This document shows positions 1-8,979 of a DNA stretch of 64,000 bases, one piece after another (within the stretch, counting starts at the first letter, position 1; the number at the start of each line of letters is the position of its first letter). A model generated the notes under the pieces. That model made no database searches. It was not told where the DNA came from and saw nothing but the letters and a program-made list of their open reading frames with translations. The translations under genes were made by a program, and so were the position numbers. This stretch comes from an uncultured Roseibium sp. (GTDB lineage Bacteria; Pseudomonadota; Alphaproteobacteria; Rhizobiales; Stappiaceae): contig NZ_CANMFD010000004.1 in assembly GCF_947496995.1 (NCBI RefSeq), positions 62,001-126,000 on the forward strand. Direction: 5' to 3'.

Positions 1-178
1 GTTCTGGCGCGCTGATCCGACGCTGGTGCATCCATCAGGATTGCCGGCCGCATTCCTTGCTTTCCCCACTCTCACGTCGTTACCATTGCAGCGGTGAAGC
101 GGCCTGCCTTGCCGCACACCTTGCCTCCGATGCCTCTTCTCCCTATTTCTTGGCCGAAGAGAAAACAGGAAAATCCCC

Positions 179-649
179 ATGAGCGATGACACCGTCCGGC
201 AGGACGACGATGCCCCGAAAGTCAGGAAGACCACTGCCGAATGGATGAAGCAGCTGACACCGGAGCAGTTTTACGTAACGCGGCAGTCGGGTACCGAACG
301 CCCGTTTACAGGTCCCTACTGGGACAACAAGCTGATCGGCCGTTATGATTGCGTCTGCTGCGGGGCGCCGCTGTTCATGTCGGACACCAAATTCGATGCC
401 GGCTGCGGCTGGCCGAGTTTCTTCCAGGCGGTCGGCCCGGACGCGATCCGGGAACTGGACGACAATTCCCATGGCATGGTGCGCACGGAAATTCGCTGCA
501 AGTCCTGCGACGCCCATCTCGGTCACGTTTTTCCCGACGGCCCGCCGCCGACCGGTCGGCGGTACTGCATGAATGGCCATGCGATGAACTTCGTCCATGG
601 CGGGCGCCCCCCGGCCGGTTCGGACGGCGGAGATACCGGCCGCAGCTGA
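179..649 (+). CDS. msrB: Peptide-methionine (R)-S-oxide reductase MsrB
   Basis: Reduces the R epimer of methionine sulfoxide in oxidised proteins, using thioredoxin. The 156-residue product has the full SelR/MsrB layout. Two CxxC zinc pairs are visible (CVCCG near residue 58 and CKSC near 108). The GCGWPSF motif is present, and the catalytic cysteine lies in the RRYCMNG motif near residue 130. The second family position after RYC is usually N-S; here it is N-G. The ATG at 179 follows an AACAGGA ribosome site. There is no signal peptide, so the enzyme is expected in the cytoplasm. It stands alone, with the next gene about 160 bp away. Confidence 0.93.
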   Translation: MSDDTVRQDDDAPKVRKTTAEWMKQLTPEQFYVTRQSGTERPFTGPYWDNKLIGRYDCVCCGAPLFMSDTKFDAGCGWPSFFQAVGPDAIRELDDNSHGMVRTEIRCKSCDAHLGHVFPDGPPPTGRRYCMNGHAMNFVHGGRPPAGSDGGDTGRS

Positions 650-810
650 CGCCCAGGACCGCAGGCACGCCCCGGCCCGCATAACCCAACGGAATTCGGA
701 CGCAAAATCCTTTGCGGGATCAATGCCCTATCCGAAGTCCGTTTAGACTTCAGTTACTGTTACCTGCTATAAATCACAATAGCATTTGCAATAATTGTGG
801 GAGCGGGTTC

Positions 811-1560
811 TTGTCTGTCTTGCAGGGAAAGGTAACGGCAGGCTTTTTGGCCATGGCGTACGCTCTCGGTTTGCTGCTGTGGCTGGCGCTGCCCGGGCAG
901 GCGGCCGACCGCATCATCGCCTATACCGGTTATCTTCCACCGCTTTCGATCGATGAAGAGCGCAAGGGTATCTCCGTCGAACTGATGGAGCTCGTCGCCG
1001 AGGCGGCCGGGCTTGAGATCGACATTCGCTTTGCCCCCTGGAAACGCGCGCAACTGTTGGCGCAAACCACCCCTGGCGCCCTGATTTTCACCCTGGGCCA
1101 GTCACAGGAGAGACGGGAAAAGTTCGAGTACATCGCGCCCCTGCTTTATACCGAAAGCTCCCTTGTCACCCTCGATCAGCCGCTCGACAGCTTCGACAAG
1201 GCGATCGAGGCCGGCAAGCTCGTCGGCGTCCATCTCGGCAGCCTGCGGAGCCGGATCCTCAAACGGTCGGGCATAACCAATTTTGCCGAAATCCCGTCCG
1301 CCGAGCAAATGACCACCATGCTTCAGACCGGCCGGATCGATGCCTGGTACACCATGTCGTTGAGGGCCAGCTACATGTTCAGGCAGCTCGGGTACGACCC
1401 CAAGCGCCTCGTCGTTGGTGCACCTGTTACCCATGGCGTTCAGTGGCTTGCCGCAAACAAGTCAATCGAACCGCACATCCGTGCGCGTCTTACCAAAGCA
1501 GTGTCGAAAGTCTGGCGCGATCCCCGCTATTGGCAGATCGTGGACCGCTACGCCGGCTGA
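811..1560 (+). CDS. Orphan family-3 periplasmic solute-binding protein
   Basis: Resembles the amino-acid-type (SBP_bac_3) periplasmic binding proteins: after a hydrophobic export signal ending GQAA, the mature protein begins with the strand and helix pattern ITAYTG..PPLS...KGISVELMELVAEAAG typical of the fold (quoted loosely). No permease or ATPase gene is adjacent, so transport is not demonstrated. Such orphan proteins may also act as sensors. The TTG at 811 is preferred because it gives a signal peptide with a lysine before the hydrophobic core and lies close behind a GGGAGCGGG stretch. An ATG at 853 is the alternative and an ATG at 712 would add an unlikely N-terminus. Function beyond ligand binding is not known. 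Confidence 0.72.
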   Translation: MSVLQGKVTAGFLAMAYALGLLLWLALPGQAADRIIAYTGYLPPLSIDEERKGISVELMELVAEAAGLEIDIRFAPWKRAQLLAQTTPGALIFTLGQSQERREKFEYIAPLLYTESSLVTLDQPLDSFDKAIEAGKLVGVHLGSLRSRILKRSGITNFAEIPSAEQMTTMLQTGRIDAWYTMSLRASYMFRQLGYDPKRLVVGAPVTHGVQWLAANKSIEPHIRARLTKAVSKVWRDPRYWQIVDRYAG

Positions 1561-1597
1561 ACGGCCCGGCGCTTTGACCCGAGCAACCGGGAAAAGG

Positions 1598-2017
1598 TCA
1601 CGCCTCGACCGGTGATTTGCCGGTCAGGATCCGGCCGATATTGATTTCGATCCAGTCGGCGAAGTCACGCACCTTCAGTGCCGCCTCGCGCCCGATCGGC
1701 GTCAGGCTGTAGTCGACACGCGGCGGCACGACCGGGTGAGAGAACCGGTTGACGAAGCCGTCGGCTTCAAGTGTCTGCAGGGTCTGGGAAAGCATCTTCT
1801 CGCTGACACCACCGACCTTCCGGCGAAGATCTGAAAACCGGTGGTCTTCTTCCAGCAACGCCATCAGCACCAGCACGCCCCACCGGCTCGTCAGATGCTT
1901 GAGGATTTCCCGGGAGGGACAATTCGTGTTGAACAGTTCTCCCCTGCGCAGGAGGGAGGACAGGGGCGTTCCGTCTTCCCAGTCCCCGTCGCGTCCGATC
2001 CGCATCCTGTCGGTCAT
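1598..2017 (-). CDS. HxlR-family transcriptional regulator
   Basis: A 139-residue winged-helix protein of the HxlR (MarR-like) class. A conserved N-terminal cysteine sits in NCPSREIL, followed by the family core TSRWGVLVLMALLE and RFSDLRR..GGVSEKMLSQTLQ. The cysteine is the residue used by several members for sensing quinones or thiol stress. The ATG at 2017 follows an AAAGGAAAGGG ribosome site; the longer reading frame upstream is not needed. It is divergent from the quinone-reductase-like gene at 2170, the same arrangement as ytfH/ytfG (qorB) in enterobacteria, and palindromes lie between the two. It probably represses that gene and itself. Confidence 0.85.
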   Translation of the reverse strand: MTDRMRIGRDGDWEDGTPLSSLLRRGELFNTNCPSREILKHLTSRWGVLVLMALLEEDHRFSDLRRKVGGVSEKMLSQTLQTLEADGFVNRFSHPVVPPRVDYSLTPIGREAALKVRDFADWIEINIGRILTGKSPVEA

Positions 2018-2085
2018 CGCATCCCTTTCCTTTGCATTCCGTTTGAGTGATCCGGCAGGATCACATCTCAAAACTAACCTTTTTG

Positions 2086-2111
2086 TATGTACTAACATAA
2101 CGAAAGTTATG
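2086..2111. promoter_or_regulatory. Candidate HxlR operator, two overlapping inverted repeats
   Basis: In the intergenic space between the HxlR regulator and the quinone reductase lie TATGT-ACTA-ACATA (2086-2099) and CATAAC-GAAA-GTTATG (2096-2111). Both are perfect inverted repeats and they share bases. Position and symmetry fit an operator for the divergent regulator. That is inference. Confidence 0.5.
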
Positions 2112-2169
2112 GGTCTATATGGGGGACATCCGGCGAAAAGCCACCGATCCATCTTCAAGGAGCAGACCA

Positions 2170-3039
2170 ATGATTGCAGTAACGGGTGCCAACGGACAAC
2201 TGGGCCGCCTCGTCCTCAAACATCTCGCCGCCCTCACCGATGAACCCATTCGCGCATTGGTGCGCTCGCCGGAAAAGGCGCAGGATCTGGCCACCGGGCA
2301 GATCTCCGTTGTGAAGGCGGACTATGACGATCCGGCAACCCTTCCCGCCGCCCTTGAAGGGGTCGACAGGCTGTTGCTCATTTCCGGGTCGGAGGTCGGC
2401 AAGCGCACGCCCCAGCATGTTGCCGTCATTGACGCTGCCGGATCTGCCGGGGTCGGCTTTATCGCCTATACTAGCCTTTTGAACGTCCCCGGCTCCAGCC
2501 TTATCCTGGCGAAGGAACATGTAGAAACGGAAAAGCATCTGAGTGAAAGCGGCATACCCCATGCCGTTCTGCGCAACGGCTGGTATATTGAAAACTTCGC
2601 CGGGGCCATTGCCACGGCCCTCGCCCATGGTGCGGTGATGGGAGCCAGCGGTGACGGCAGGTTCGCCGCAGCCGGACGCGAAGACTATGCGGAAGCCGCC
2701 GCACGCATCATTTCCGGCAGCGACCTGTCCACCCGGGCACTTGAGCTGGCCGGTCACCCCGCTTTCACCCTGGGAGATCTGGCTGCGGAACTTTCCAGCC
2801 ACCTCGGACGGGAAATTCCCTTCAACAATCTCTCCGAAGAGGCCTACACCGGTGTGCTGGTTCAGGCCGGTCTTCCGGAAGGATTTGCCGCGGTTCTGGC
2901 CGACTCCGACCGGGGCGCGGCGCAGGGCGCACTCTACAGTGCCTCCACCGACCTCCGGAACCTCATCGGCCACCCGACCCGGACGCTTGGCGAATTCGTC
3001 GCCGAGAGCCTCAAGAACGCCGATGATGCCGCCACATAA
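2170..3039 (+). CDS. NmrA/QorB-like NAD(P)H:quinone reductase
   Basis: A 289-residue atypical short-chain reductase. The N-terminus MIAVTGANGQLGRLVLKHL is the NAD(P)-binding TGxxGxxG element, followed by the NmrA/QorB pattern of a variable substrate domain and no catalytic YxxxK. In enterobacteria the equivalent QorB (YtfG) reduces quinones with NADPH. The ATG at 2170 is chosen because AAGGAG lies eight bases before it. The gene is divergent from an HxlR regulator, which supports inducible detoxification of quinones or other electrophiles. Confidence 0.85.
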   Translation: MIAVTGANGQLGRLVLKHLAALTDEPIRALVRSPEKAQDLATGQISVVKADYDDPATLPAALEGVDRLLLISGSEVGKRTPQHVAVIDAAGSAGVGFIAYTSLLNVPGSSLILAKEHVETEKHLSESGIPHAVLRNGWYIENFAGAIATALAHGAVMGASGDGRFAAAGREDYAEAAARIISGSDLSTRALELAGHPAFTLGDLAAELSSHLGREIPFNNLSEEAYTGVLVQAGLPEGFAAVLADSDRGAAQGALYSASTDLRNLIGHPTRTLGEFVAESLKNADDAAT

Positions 3040-3071
3040 CGGGTCCGGGAACCGGCCAACGAGCACATACG

Positions 3072-3104
3072 AAGGCCCGGAGCCGGTCAGCGATTCCGGG
3101 CTTT
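3072..3104 (+). terminator. Hairpin terminator after the quinone reductase
   Basis: GCCCGGA (3075-3081) pairs with TCCGGGC (3095-3101), and the flanking A and T bases extend the stem to about ten pairs ending in TTT. It lies 36 bp after the stop codon. Confidence 0.6.
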
Positions 3105-3201
3105 CATTCAGAAAATTGCTCAATGGCTTCAAGGATATTCATTGGTGCCGGTTTCGAGAAGCTGATAGGCCAAAGGTCACGCAAGATACCGAGCGCTGAC
3201 A

Positions 3202-4440
3202 ATGTCCGTAACCGCTGCCACAGACCCCTATATCCAGGACGGACCCTACGCCTGGTTCCGGCTGGCGATATCCATCCTGCTCAGCACCCTCGGCGGCGCG
3301 GGCATGTGGGCCGTGGTCATCGTGCTTCCGGCCGTGCAGGCGGACTTCGGTGTCGACCGGGCGGACGCCTCCCTTCCCTACACCGCGACCATGCTCGGGT
3401 TTGCGGCCGGAAACTATATTCTCGGCCGTTTCGCCGACCGCTTCGGTATCGTGCCGCCGGTCATTGCCTCCGCCTTCTGCCTCGGCGCCGGATTTTCACT
3501 TGCGGCAATCGCGCCCGATATCTGGCTGTTCTCGCTGGCGCAGGGTGTGCTGATCGGACTTGGCACCGCCGCGACATTCGGTCCGCTGATCGCCGATGTT
3601 TCCCACTGGTTCGTGAAGCGCCGCGGTTTTGCCGTCGGCTGCGTCGCCTGCGGCAACTATCTCGCCGGGGTTCTGTGGCCCTCGCTCATTCAGTGGAGCC
3701 TTGCCACTGCGGACTGGCGCGAGACCTATCTCATGATCGCGGTCATCTGTCTCGTGGCCATGCTGCCGCTATCGCTGATCCTGCGCCGCCCGCCGCCGGA
3801 AAACGCAATGTCGGCAGGAACCGGCCCCCGAGCCTTCGGACAACACTCGAGCGGACTATCTCCCACCGCCCTGCAGATCCTCCTGGTGATCGCCGGTCTG
3901 GGCTGCTGCGTCGCCATGTCGATGCCTCAGGTTCACATCGTCGCCTATTGCGTCGATCTCGGTTACGGCGTGGCGCCCGGCGCGGACATGATCGCCCTCA
4001 TGACCGGCGCCGGCATCATCAGCCGCCTGACCTCCGGCTACCTCGCCGACAAGATCGGCGGCGTCAAAACCCTGCTGGCCGGGGCGGTCCTGCAATGTGC
4101 CGCCCTGTTCCTTTTCATCCCCTTTACCGGCCTGACCTCGCTCTATCTGGTTTCGCTTGTGTTCGGCCTCGCCCAGGGCGGCATAGTTCCCAGCTATGCC
4201 GTGATCGTGCGCGAATACCTGCCCGCTCGCGAAGCCGGACAGCGTGTCGGCCTGGTGATCATGGCCACCATCCTGGGCATGGCGCTCGGCGGCTGGCTGT
4301 CAGGATGGATCTACGACCTGACCGCCTCCTACGAGGTGGCCTTCATTAACGGCATCGCCTGGAACTTCGTCACCATAGCGATCATGATCTTCATCCTCTT
4401 CAGCGGCCGGCCACGGACTTTTGTGGCGGAGGGGAGATAG
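3202..4440 (+). CDS. Major facilitator superfamily transporter
   Basis: A 412-residue integral membrane protein with about twelve hydrophobic segments. It has the MFS loop 2-3 signature as GRFADRFG (near residue 75) and the repeated half-signature YLADKIGG after TM8. Layout and length fit the oxalate/formate- or monocarboxylate-like group of MFS permeases, but the substrate cannot be read from sequence. The ATG at 3202 has only a weak ribosome site. It runs in the same direction as the preceding reductase, but a hairpin separates them, so it is probably a separate transcript. Confidence 0.85.
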   Translation: MSVTAATDPYIQDGPYAWFRLAISILLSTLGGAGMWAVVIVLPAVQADFGVDRADASLPYTATMLGFAAGNYILGRFADRFGIVPPVIASAFCLGAGFSLAAIAPDIWLFSLAQGVLIGLGTAATFGPLIADVSHWFVKRRGFAVGCVACGNYLAGVLWPSLIQWSLATADWRETYLMIAVICLVAMLPLSLILRRPPPENAMSAGTGPRAFGQHSSGLSPTALQILLVIAGLGCCVAMSMPQVHIVAYCVDLGYGVAPGADMIALMTGAGIISRLTSGYLADKIGGVKTLLAGAVLQCAALFLFIPFTGLTSLYLVSLVFGLAQGGIVPSYAVIVREYLPAREAGQRVGLVIMATILGMALGGWLSGWIYDLTASYEVAFINGIAWNFVTIAIMIFILFSGRPRTFVAEGR

Positions 4441-4530
4441 GCGCAGTCGACTGGTCTTGGTGCGTGGCGACCCATCTTGTTGCCCTCCTCCCTCTTGCCT
4501 TCACTGCCTAAAAATCCTACCTCCGGAACC

Positions 4531-6615
4531 ATGAAACAGGATGCTTTTCCCCCGCGCGCGGACGCGCGCCCCCTCACCCACAAGACCCATGGCATTTCCC
4601 GTCAGGACGATTACGACTGGCTCCGCGCCGAAAACTGGCAGGAGGTCATGCGGGACCCGTCCGTTCTGGACGAGGATATCCGCACCTACCTGGAAGCGGA
4701 AAACGCCTATCAGGACGCCTTGATGGCGCCGACAGCCGAGCTGCAGGAACAGCTGTTTGCAGAGATGCGCGGCCGCATCAAGGAAGACGACAGTTCCGTT
4801 CCCTCGCCCGACGGGCCCTATGCCTACGGCCTGAGGTTCGAAACAGGCGGCCAGCAGCCGATTTTCTTCCGCACACCGCGAGACGGCGGCGAGGAGACGG
4901 TGCTGCTGCACGGTGACCGGGAAGCCGAAGGCAAGCCCTATTTCAAGCTTGGCGGCGCCGGACAGTCTCCGGATCACGCCCTGCTTGCCTGGGCGTATGA
5001 CGACAAGGGTTCGGAATTCTATTCCCTGCAGATCCGTGAGACGGCCACCGGCAAGGACATGGATTATCTGATCGAGGATACCGGTGGCGGCGGCGTTTTT
5101 TCCGCCGACAGCAAGTTCGTCTTCTATATCCGCCTCGACGCCAATCACCGGCCCTCCAAACTCTTCCGCCATGAAATCGGCACCGACCCGGCAAGGGACG
5201 TGCTGGTTTACGAGGAACAGGACGCCGGCTTCTTCATGAGCGTCGGCAAGACCCAGTCGGGCGAGACAATCGTCATCGACATCCACGACCACGAAACCTC
5301 CGAAGTCTGGATGATCCCGGCCGACCGGCCGACGTCGGATCCGGTTCTGATCGCACCGCGCGAGACCGGCATCGAATATTCCATCGATGACAATGGTCCG
5401 ACGCTCTACATCCTCACCAACGCCGGGGATGCGGAAGATTTCAGGATCGTCACGGCGCCGAAGGACAATCCGGGCAGGGAAAACTGGATGGATCTGGTCG
5501 AGCACAAGCCCGGTTGCCTGATCCTTTCCCATTGCGTCTACAAGTCGTTCATGACCCGGCTGGAGCGCGAGGACGGCCTGCCGCGCATCGTCATCCGCCG
5601 TCTGGTGGACAGTATCGAGCATTCCATCGCCTTCGACGAGGAAGCCTATTCGCTGGGCCTCGGCGGTGGTTACGAATTCGACACGGCAACCATCCGCTTT
5701 TCCTATTCCTCCATGACCACCCCCTCGCAGACATTCGACTACAACGTCGAAACCCGCGAACGGGTACTCAGGAAAGAGCAGGAAGTCCCTTCCGGTCACA
5801 GGGCCGGAGATTACGTGACCCGCCGCCTGATGGCCCCGGCCGCCGATGGCGAGACGGTGCCGATCTCCCTGCTTTACCGCAAGGCTACCAAGCTCGACGG
5901 TTCGGCTCCGCTCCTGCTTTACGGGTACGGGTCCTACGGCATCTCCATTCCGGCAAGCTTCAACACCAACAGCCTCTCGCTGGTGGATCGTGGCTTCGTC
6001 TATGCCATTGCCCATATCCGCGGCGGCAAGGACAAGGGCTTCCGCTGGTACAAGGACGGTCGCCGCGAGACCAAGAAGAACACCTTCACGGATTTCATCG
6101 CCGCAGCCGATCATCTGGTGGCGGAGAACTTCACCGCGCACGACAGGATCGTCGCCCAGGGCGGCTCCGCTGGCGGCATGCTGATGGGTGCCATCGCAAA
6201 TCTCGCGCCCGAGAAATTCGGCGGCATTCTTGCCGAAGTTCCCTTTGTCGACGTCTTGAACACCATGCTGGACGACACTCTGCCGCTGACCCCTCCCGAA
6301 TGGCCGGAATGGGGCAATCCGATCACCGACAAGGACGCTTACGAGTACATCGCATCCTATTCCCCTTACGACAATGTCGTGGCGCAGGACTATCCGGCGA
6401 TCCTTGCGGTCGCAGGCCTTACCGACCCGCGCGTCACCTATTGGGAACCCGCCAAATGGGTGGCGAAATTACGCGCACTCAAGACCGGCGACAGCCTGCT
6501 GATGCTGAAGACCAACATGGAAGCCGGCCACGGCGGCGCATCCGGCCGCTTCGACAGGCTGAAGGAAGTTGCCCTCAACCAGGCGTTCGCCCTGATGGTG
6601 ACGGGAAAGGCTTAG
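4531..6615 (+). CDS. ptrB: Oligopeptidase B (S9A serine peptidase)
   Basis: A 694-residue cytoplasmic peptidase that cuts short peptides after Arg or Lys. The N-terminal part is the beta-propeller of the S9A family. The C-terminal alpha/beta hydrolase domain carries the nucleophile in GGSAGGM (Ser546), the Asp region at GLTDPRVTYWEP and the catalytic His in EAGHGGASGR near the end. The block LAEVPFVDVLNTMLDDTLPL is characteristic of oligopeptidase B. The ATG at 4531 begins MKQDAFPPRADARP, matching typical family starts; the upstream extension to 4477 is low-complexity and unlikely to be translated. Confidence 0.93.
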   Translation: MKQDAFPPRADARPLTHKTHGISRQDDYDWLRAENWQEVMRDPSVLDEDIRTYLEAENAYQDALMAPTAELQEQLFAEMRGRIKEDDSSVPSPDGPYAYGLRFETGGQQPIFFRTPRDGGEETVLLHGDREAEGKPYFKLGGAGQSPDHALLAWAYDDKGSEFYSLQIRETATGKDMDYLIEDTGGGGVFSADSKFVFYIRLDANHRPSKLFRHEIGTDPARDVLVYEEQDAGFFMSVGKTQSGETIVIDIHDHETSEVWMIPADRPTSDPVLIAPRETGIEYSIDDNGPTLYILTNAGDAEDFRIVTAPKDNPGRENWMDLVEHKPGCLILSHCVYKSFMTRLEREDGLPRIVIRRLVDSIEHSIAFDEEAYSLGLGGGYEFDTATIRFSYSSMTTPSQTFDYNVETRERVLRKEQEVPSGHRAGDYVTRRLMAPAADGETVPISLLYRKATKLDGSAPLLLYGYGSYGISIPASFNTNSLSLVDRGFVYAIAHIRGGKDKGFRWYKDGRRETKKNTFTDFIAAADHLVAENFTAHDRIVAQGGSAGGMLMGAIANLAPEKFGGILAEVPFVDVLNTMLDDTLPLTPPEWPEWGNPITDKDAYEYIASYSPYDNVVAQDYPAILAVAGLTDPRVTYWEPAKWVAKLRALKTGDSLLMLKTNMEAGHGGASGRFDRLKEVALNQAFALMVTGKA

Positions 6616-6694
6616 GCACTCCGGGGCGCTTCGAGCGCTCCGGCCGCCGGAGACCGCTCAGACACAAGGCCGCTCACGCATATGTGAGGCCCGG

Positions 6695-6727
6695 ACCGGA
6701 CCCGATATCGGGTCCGGTATTTCCTTT
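6695..6727 (+). terminator. Perfect 24-bp palindrome terminator after ptrB
   Basis: Positions 6695-6718 form a perfect 12+12 palindrome (left arm ACCGGACCCGAT). It is followed by ATTTCCTTT. This looks like a factor-independent terminator separating ptrB from the next gene. Confidence 0.65.
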
Positions 6728-6790
6728 GAACTCAAATTGCTTAGGTTGTCTTGCCACGACGAAGACAACAAGACGCCTGAGGATTGAGCC

Positions 6791-8365
6791 ATGACGAAGC
6801 TGCCACGCCGTGAGGTCCTGTTTGCCGCTGCCCTGTTCGCATCGGCCGCGCTTGCGGAAGCCGCCGAGTTGCGCTGGTCGTCACCGACCGATCCGCAGAC
6901 AATGGACCCGCATGCGGTGAGCTCCGCTCCCGTGCTCGGATTTCTGAACAACGTCTATGAGGGTCTTGTCCGGCGCGACAAGGACATGGCGATCGAAGGC
7001 TCGCTCGCCGAAAGCTGGGAGCCGCTCGGCGGCGATGGCTGGCGTTTTCATCTGCGCGAGGGTGTGACGTTTCACGACGGTGCGGATTTCACCGCCGAGG
7101 ATGTGCTGTTTTCCTATGAGCGCGCTTCGTCGGAAGCCTCGGATGTGAGCTCCTGGTTCGCGCCCGTCCGCGAGGTCAATGTCGTCGACGATTACACGGT
7201 CGACTTTCTGACCAATGCTCCGGATCCGATCTTTCCCGATTCCATCGCCAATTTCCTGATCATGGACAAGGACTGGGCAACGGCCAACGGGGCGACGCTG
7301 CCGGCGAAGGAAACGCAGACCCACGCGACACTCAACGCCAACGGCACAGGCCCCTTCAAGCTGGTGTCCCGGGAGCCGGGTGTCGAGACTGTCCTGGAGG
7401 CGAATGACGGCTGGTGGGACGAGCCTCAGCATAATCTCACCAGGGCAACCTTCATTCCGGTCGCCAATCCGGCAACCGCTGTCGCAGCTCTTTTGAGCGG
7501 CCAGGTGGACCTGATCGATCCGGTGCCGGTTCAGGACGTTGACCGTATCAAGCGCAACGACGGCCTGACGCTGCACCAGGGTATCGAGGCCCGCGTCATC
7601 ATGCTGGGCTTCGGCCATCAGCATGACGGGCTGACAGCATCGAAGGAAACAGCCGGCAAAAATCCGTTTCAGGATGTCAGGGTCCGCCAGGCCGTACAAA
7701 AAGCCATCAATGCGGAGGCGCTTGTCGACAAGATCATGCGCGGCAACGCGGAAGTCGCCAGCCAACTCGTCAGTACGCAAATGAAGGGTTACAGCGAAGC
7801 GGCGAGCGACCGGCTCGCATATGATCCGGAGGGCGCCAGGGCCCTTTTGGCGGAAGCCGGATATCCGGACGGGTTCTCTTTCGGCCTGTCCTGCCCCAAC
7901 GATCGCTATATTAACGACGAGGCGCTCTGCAAGGCAATGACCGCCATGCTCGCCCAGGCAGGCATGAAGGCGACCCTGAAAGCTATGCCGGTGCGCAACT
8001 ACTGGCCGGAATTGCGGGCGGGCAATTTCGACATGTATCTGCTCGGCTGGTCGCCTGGCACCTTTGACGCCGAACATCCCATCCGTTTCCTGGTCACGAC
8101 CAGGAACGACGAGAGAAAACTCGGAAGCTGGAACTTCGGCGGGTATTCCAATGCCCGCGTCGATGAATTGCTGCCGCAGATCCAGCAGGAAATCGAACCG
8201 GACAGCCGGCAGGCGATGCTGGATGAAGTTGCCGGGATCGTAAGGGACGACGTCGTTTATGTTCCCCTGCACATCCAGCCGCTGCTCTGGGGATCGAAAG
8301 CCAATATCGACCTGACCCAGCGCGCCGACAATTTCCTGATGCTGCGCTGGGTTACGGTCGACTGA
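6791..8365 (+). CDS. Family-5 peptide/nickel-type ABC solute-binding protein
   Basis: A 524-residue periplasmic binding protein of the DppA/OppA class (SBP_bac_5). It starts with a signal peptide (MTKLPRREVLFAAALFASAA...AEA). The family signature follows: an early DPQTMDPH motif, then a YEGLVRRD..MAIEGSLAESWE block, then FHDGADFTAEDVLFSYER. It would deliver a peptide or similar ligand to an ABC permease, but no permease or ATPase genes are adjacent, so its partner is elsewhere or absent. It is preceded by a strong palindromic terminator and so has its own promoter. Confidence 0.88.
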   Translation: MTKLPRREVLFAAALFASAALAEAAELRWSSPTDPQTMDPHAVSSAPVLGFLNNVYEGLVRRDKDMAIEGSLAESWEPLGGDGWRFHLREGVTFHDGADFTAEDVLFSYERASSEASDVSSWFAPVREVNVVDDYTVDFLTNAPDPIFPDSIANFLIMDKDWATANGATLPAKETQTHATLNANGTGPFKLVSREPGVETVLEANDGWWDEPQHNLTRATFIPVANPATAVAALLSGQVDLIDPVPVQDVDRIKRNDGLTLHQGIEARVIMLGFGHQHDGLTASKETAGKNPFQDVRVRQAVQKAINAEALVDKIMRGNAEVASQLVSTQMKGYSEAASDRLAYDPEGARALLAEAGYPDGFSFGLSCPNDRYINDEALCKAMTAMLAQAGMKATLKAMPVRNYWPELRAGNFDMYLLGWSPGTFDAEHPIRFLVTTRNDERKLGSWNFGGYSNARVDELLPQIQQEIEPDSRQAMLDEVAGIVRDDVVYVPLHIQPLLWGSKANIDLTQRADNFLMLRWVTVD

Positions 8366-8370
8366 AGCGT

Positions 8371-8469
8371 GTCGCGTTCAAGCGGTTTCATGGGTTCAGG
8401 AAGACGCTCGAAGCAGCGTTTGCATTGCAAATGCGTTCGGGCGATTTCCTGAACCCAATTCATCGCGAC
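8371..8469. repeat. Long imperfect palindromic intergenic element
   Basis: Outer arms GTCGCG (8371-8376) and CGCGAC (8464-8469) and inner arms GGGTTCAGGAA (8392-8402) and TTCCTGAACCC (8446-8456) are inverted copies. The centre holds a further palindrome around TTTGCATTGCAAA. The whole 99 bp could fold into one nested hairpin. It begins six bases after a stop codon. It resembles the mobile palindromic elements dispersed between genes in rhizobia and relatives; copy number could not be tested here. Confidence 0.55.
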
Positions 8470-8595
8470 AGATACGCCGAAACGGATCGTGACTTGATTT
8501 TGACCAGGTCTTCGGGTCAATTCCGGGGTATTGCAAATCAGTCGTTTGACCGGCCTGCTTTCAAAAGTTAAACGCGCAGATCACTGGAGTTCGCC

Positions 8596-8979
8596 ATGTA
8601 CCGCATAATCCGCAGTTCCCTGCCAGCGGCCCGTGGCCTGAAGACCGGCCTGCACCTTGCCGCAGTCCTCACAAGCGCGCTCGGAATGGCCGCCTGCCAG
8701 CAGTATCAGACGCCTTCCGATTTGCTCTTTGCTCCGGGGTTCAGCACGACCCGGCAGAGCATCCCCTATACCTACAACACGCCTTACGACTGCCGGAATT
8801 TCAGCGGTTCCGGCTGGAAGGCGATCGCCAGCGGGCTGGTGCACAACTTCGGTGACCAGTACCGGATTTCGCAAGCCGGGTGCTTCAAGACCCAGTCGGA
8901 ATGCCAGGCTTATCTGAGCGTCATGCACAGCTATATCGACGTTCCGCGCTTCATGCGCTGCAACCCCTATACAGCGTGA
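8596..8979 (+). CDS. Putative small lipoprotein
   Basis: A 127-residue protein of unknown function. After an N-terminal positive and hydrophobic stretch, a lipobox-like ALGMAAC places a lipid-modified cysteine near residue 34. The rest is polar, with three further cysteines (in DCRNF, GCFKTQSEC and MRCNP), compatible with a folded, disulfide-bonded outer or inner membrane lipoprotein. GGAGT lies just before the ATG at 8596. It overlaps the end of the convergent acetyltransferase gene by 13 bp. No family was recognised. Confidence 0.6.
   Translation: MYRIIRSSLPAARGLKTGLHLAAVLTSALGMAACQQYQTPSDLLFAPGFSTTRQSIPYTYNTPYDCRNFSGSGWKAIASGLVHNFGDQYRISQAGCFKTQSECQAYLSVMHSYIDVPRFMRCNPYTA

Noticed and set aside
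1..178. Left-end segment
   Set aside because: No gene, hairpin or promoter could be supported; only the msrB leader is expected here.
4501..6141. 546-codon minus-strand frame
   Set aside because: It is antisense to oligopeptidase B, which has an intact catalytic set.
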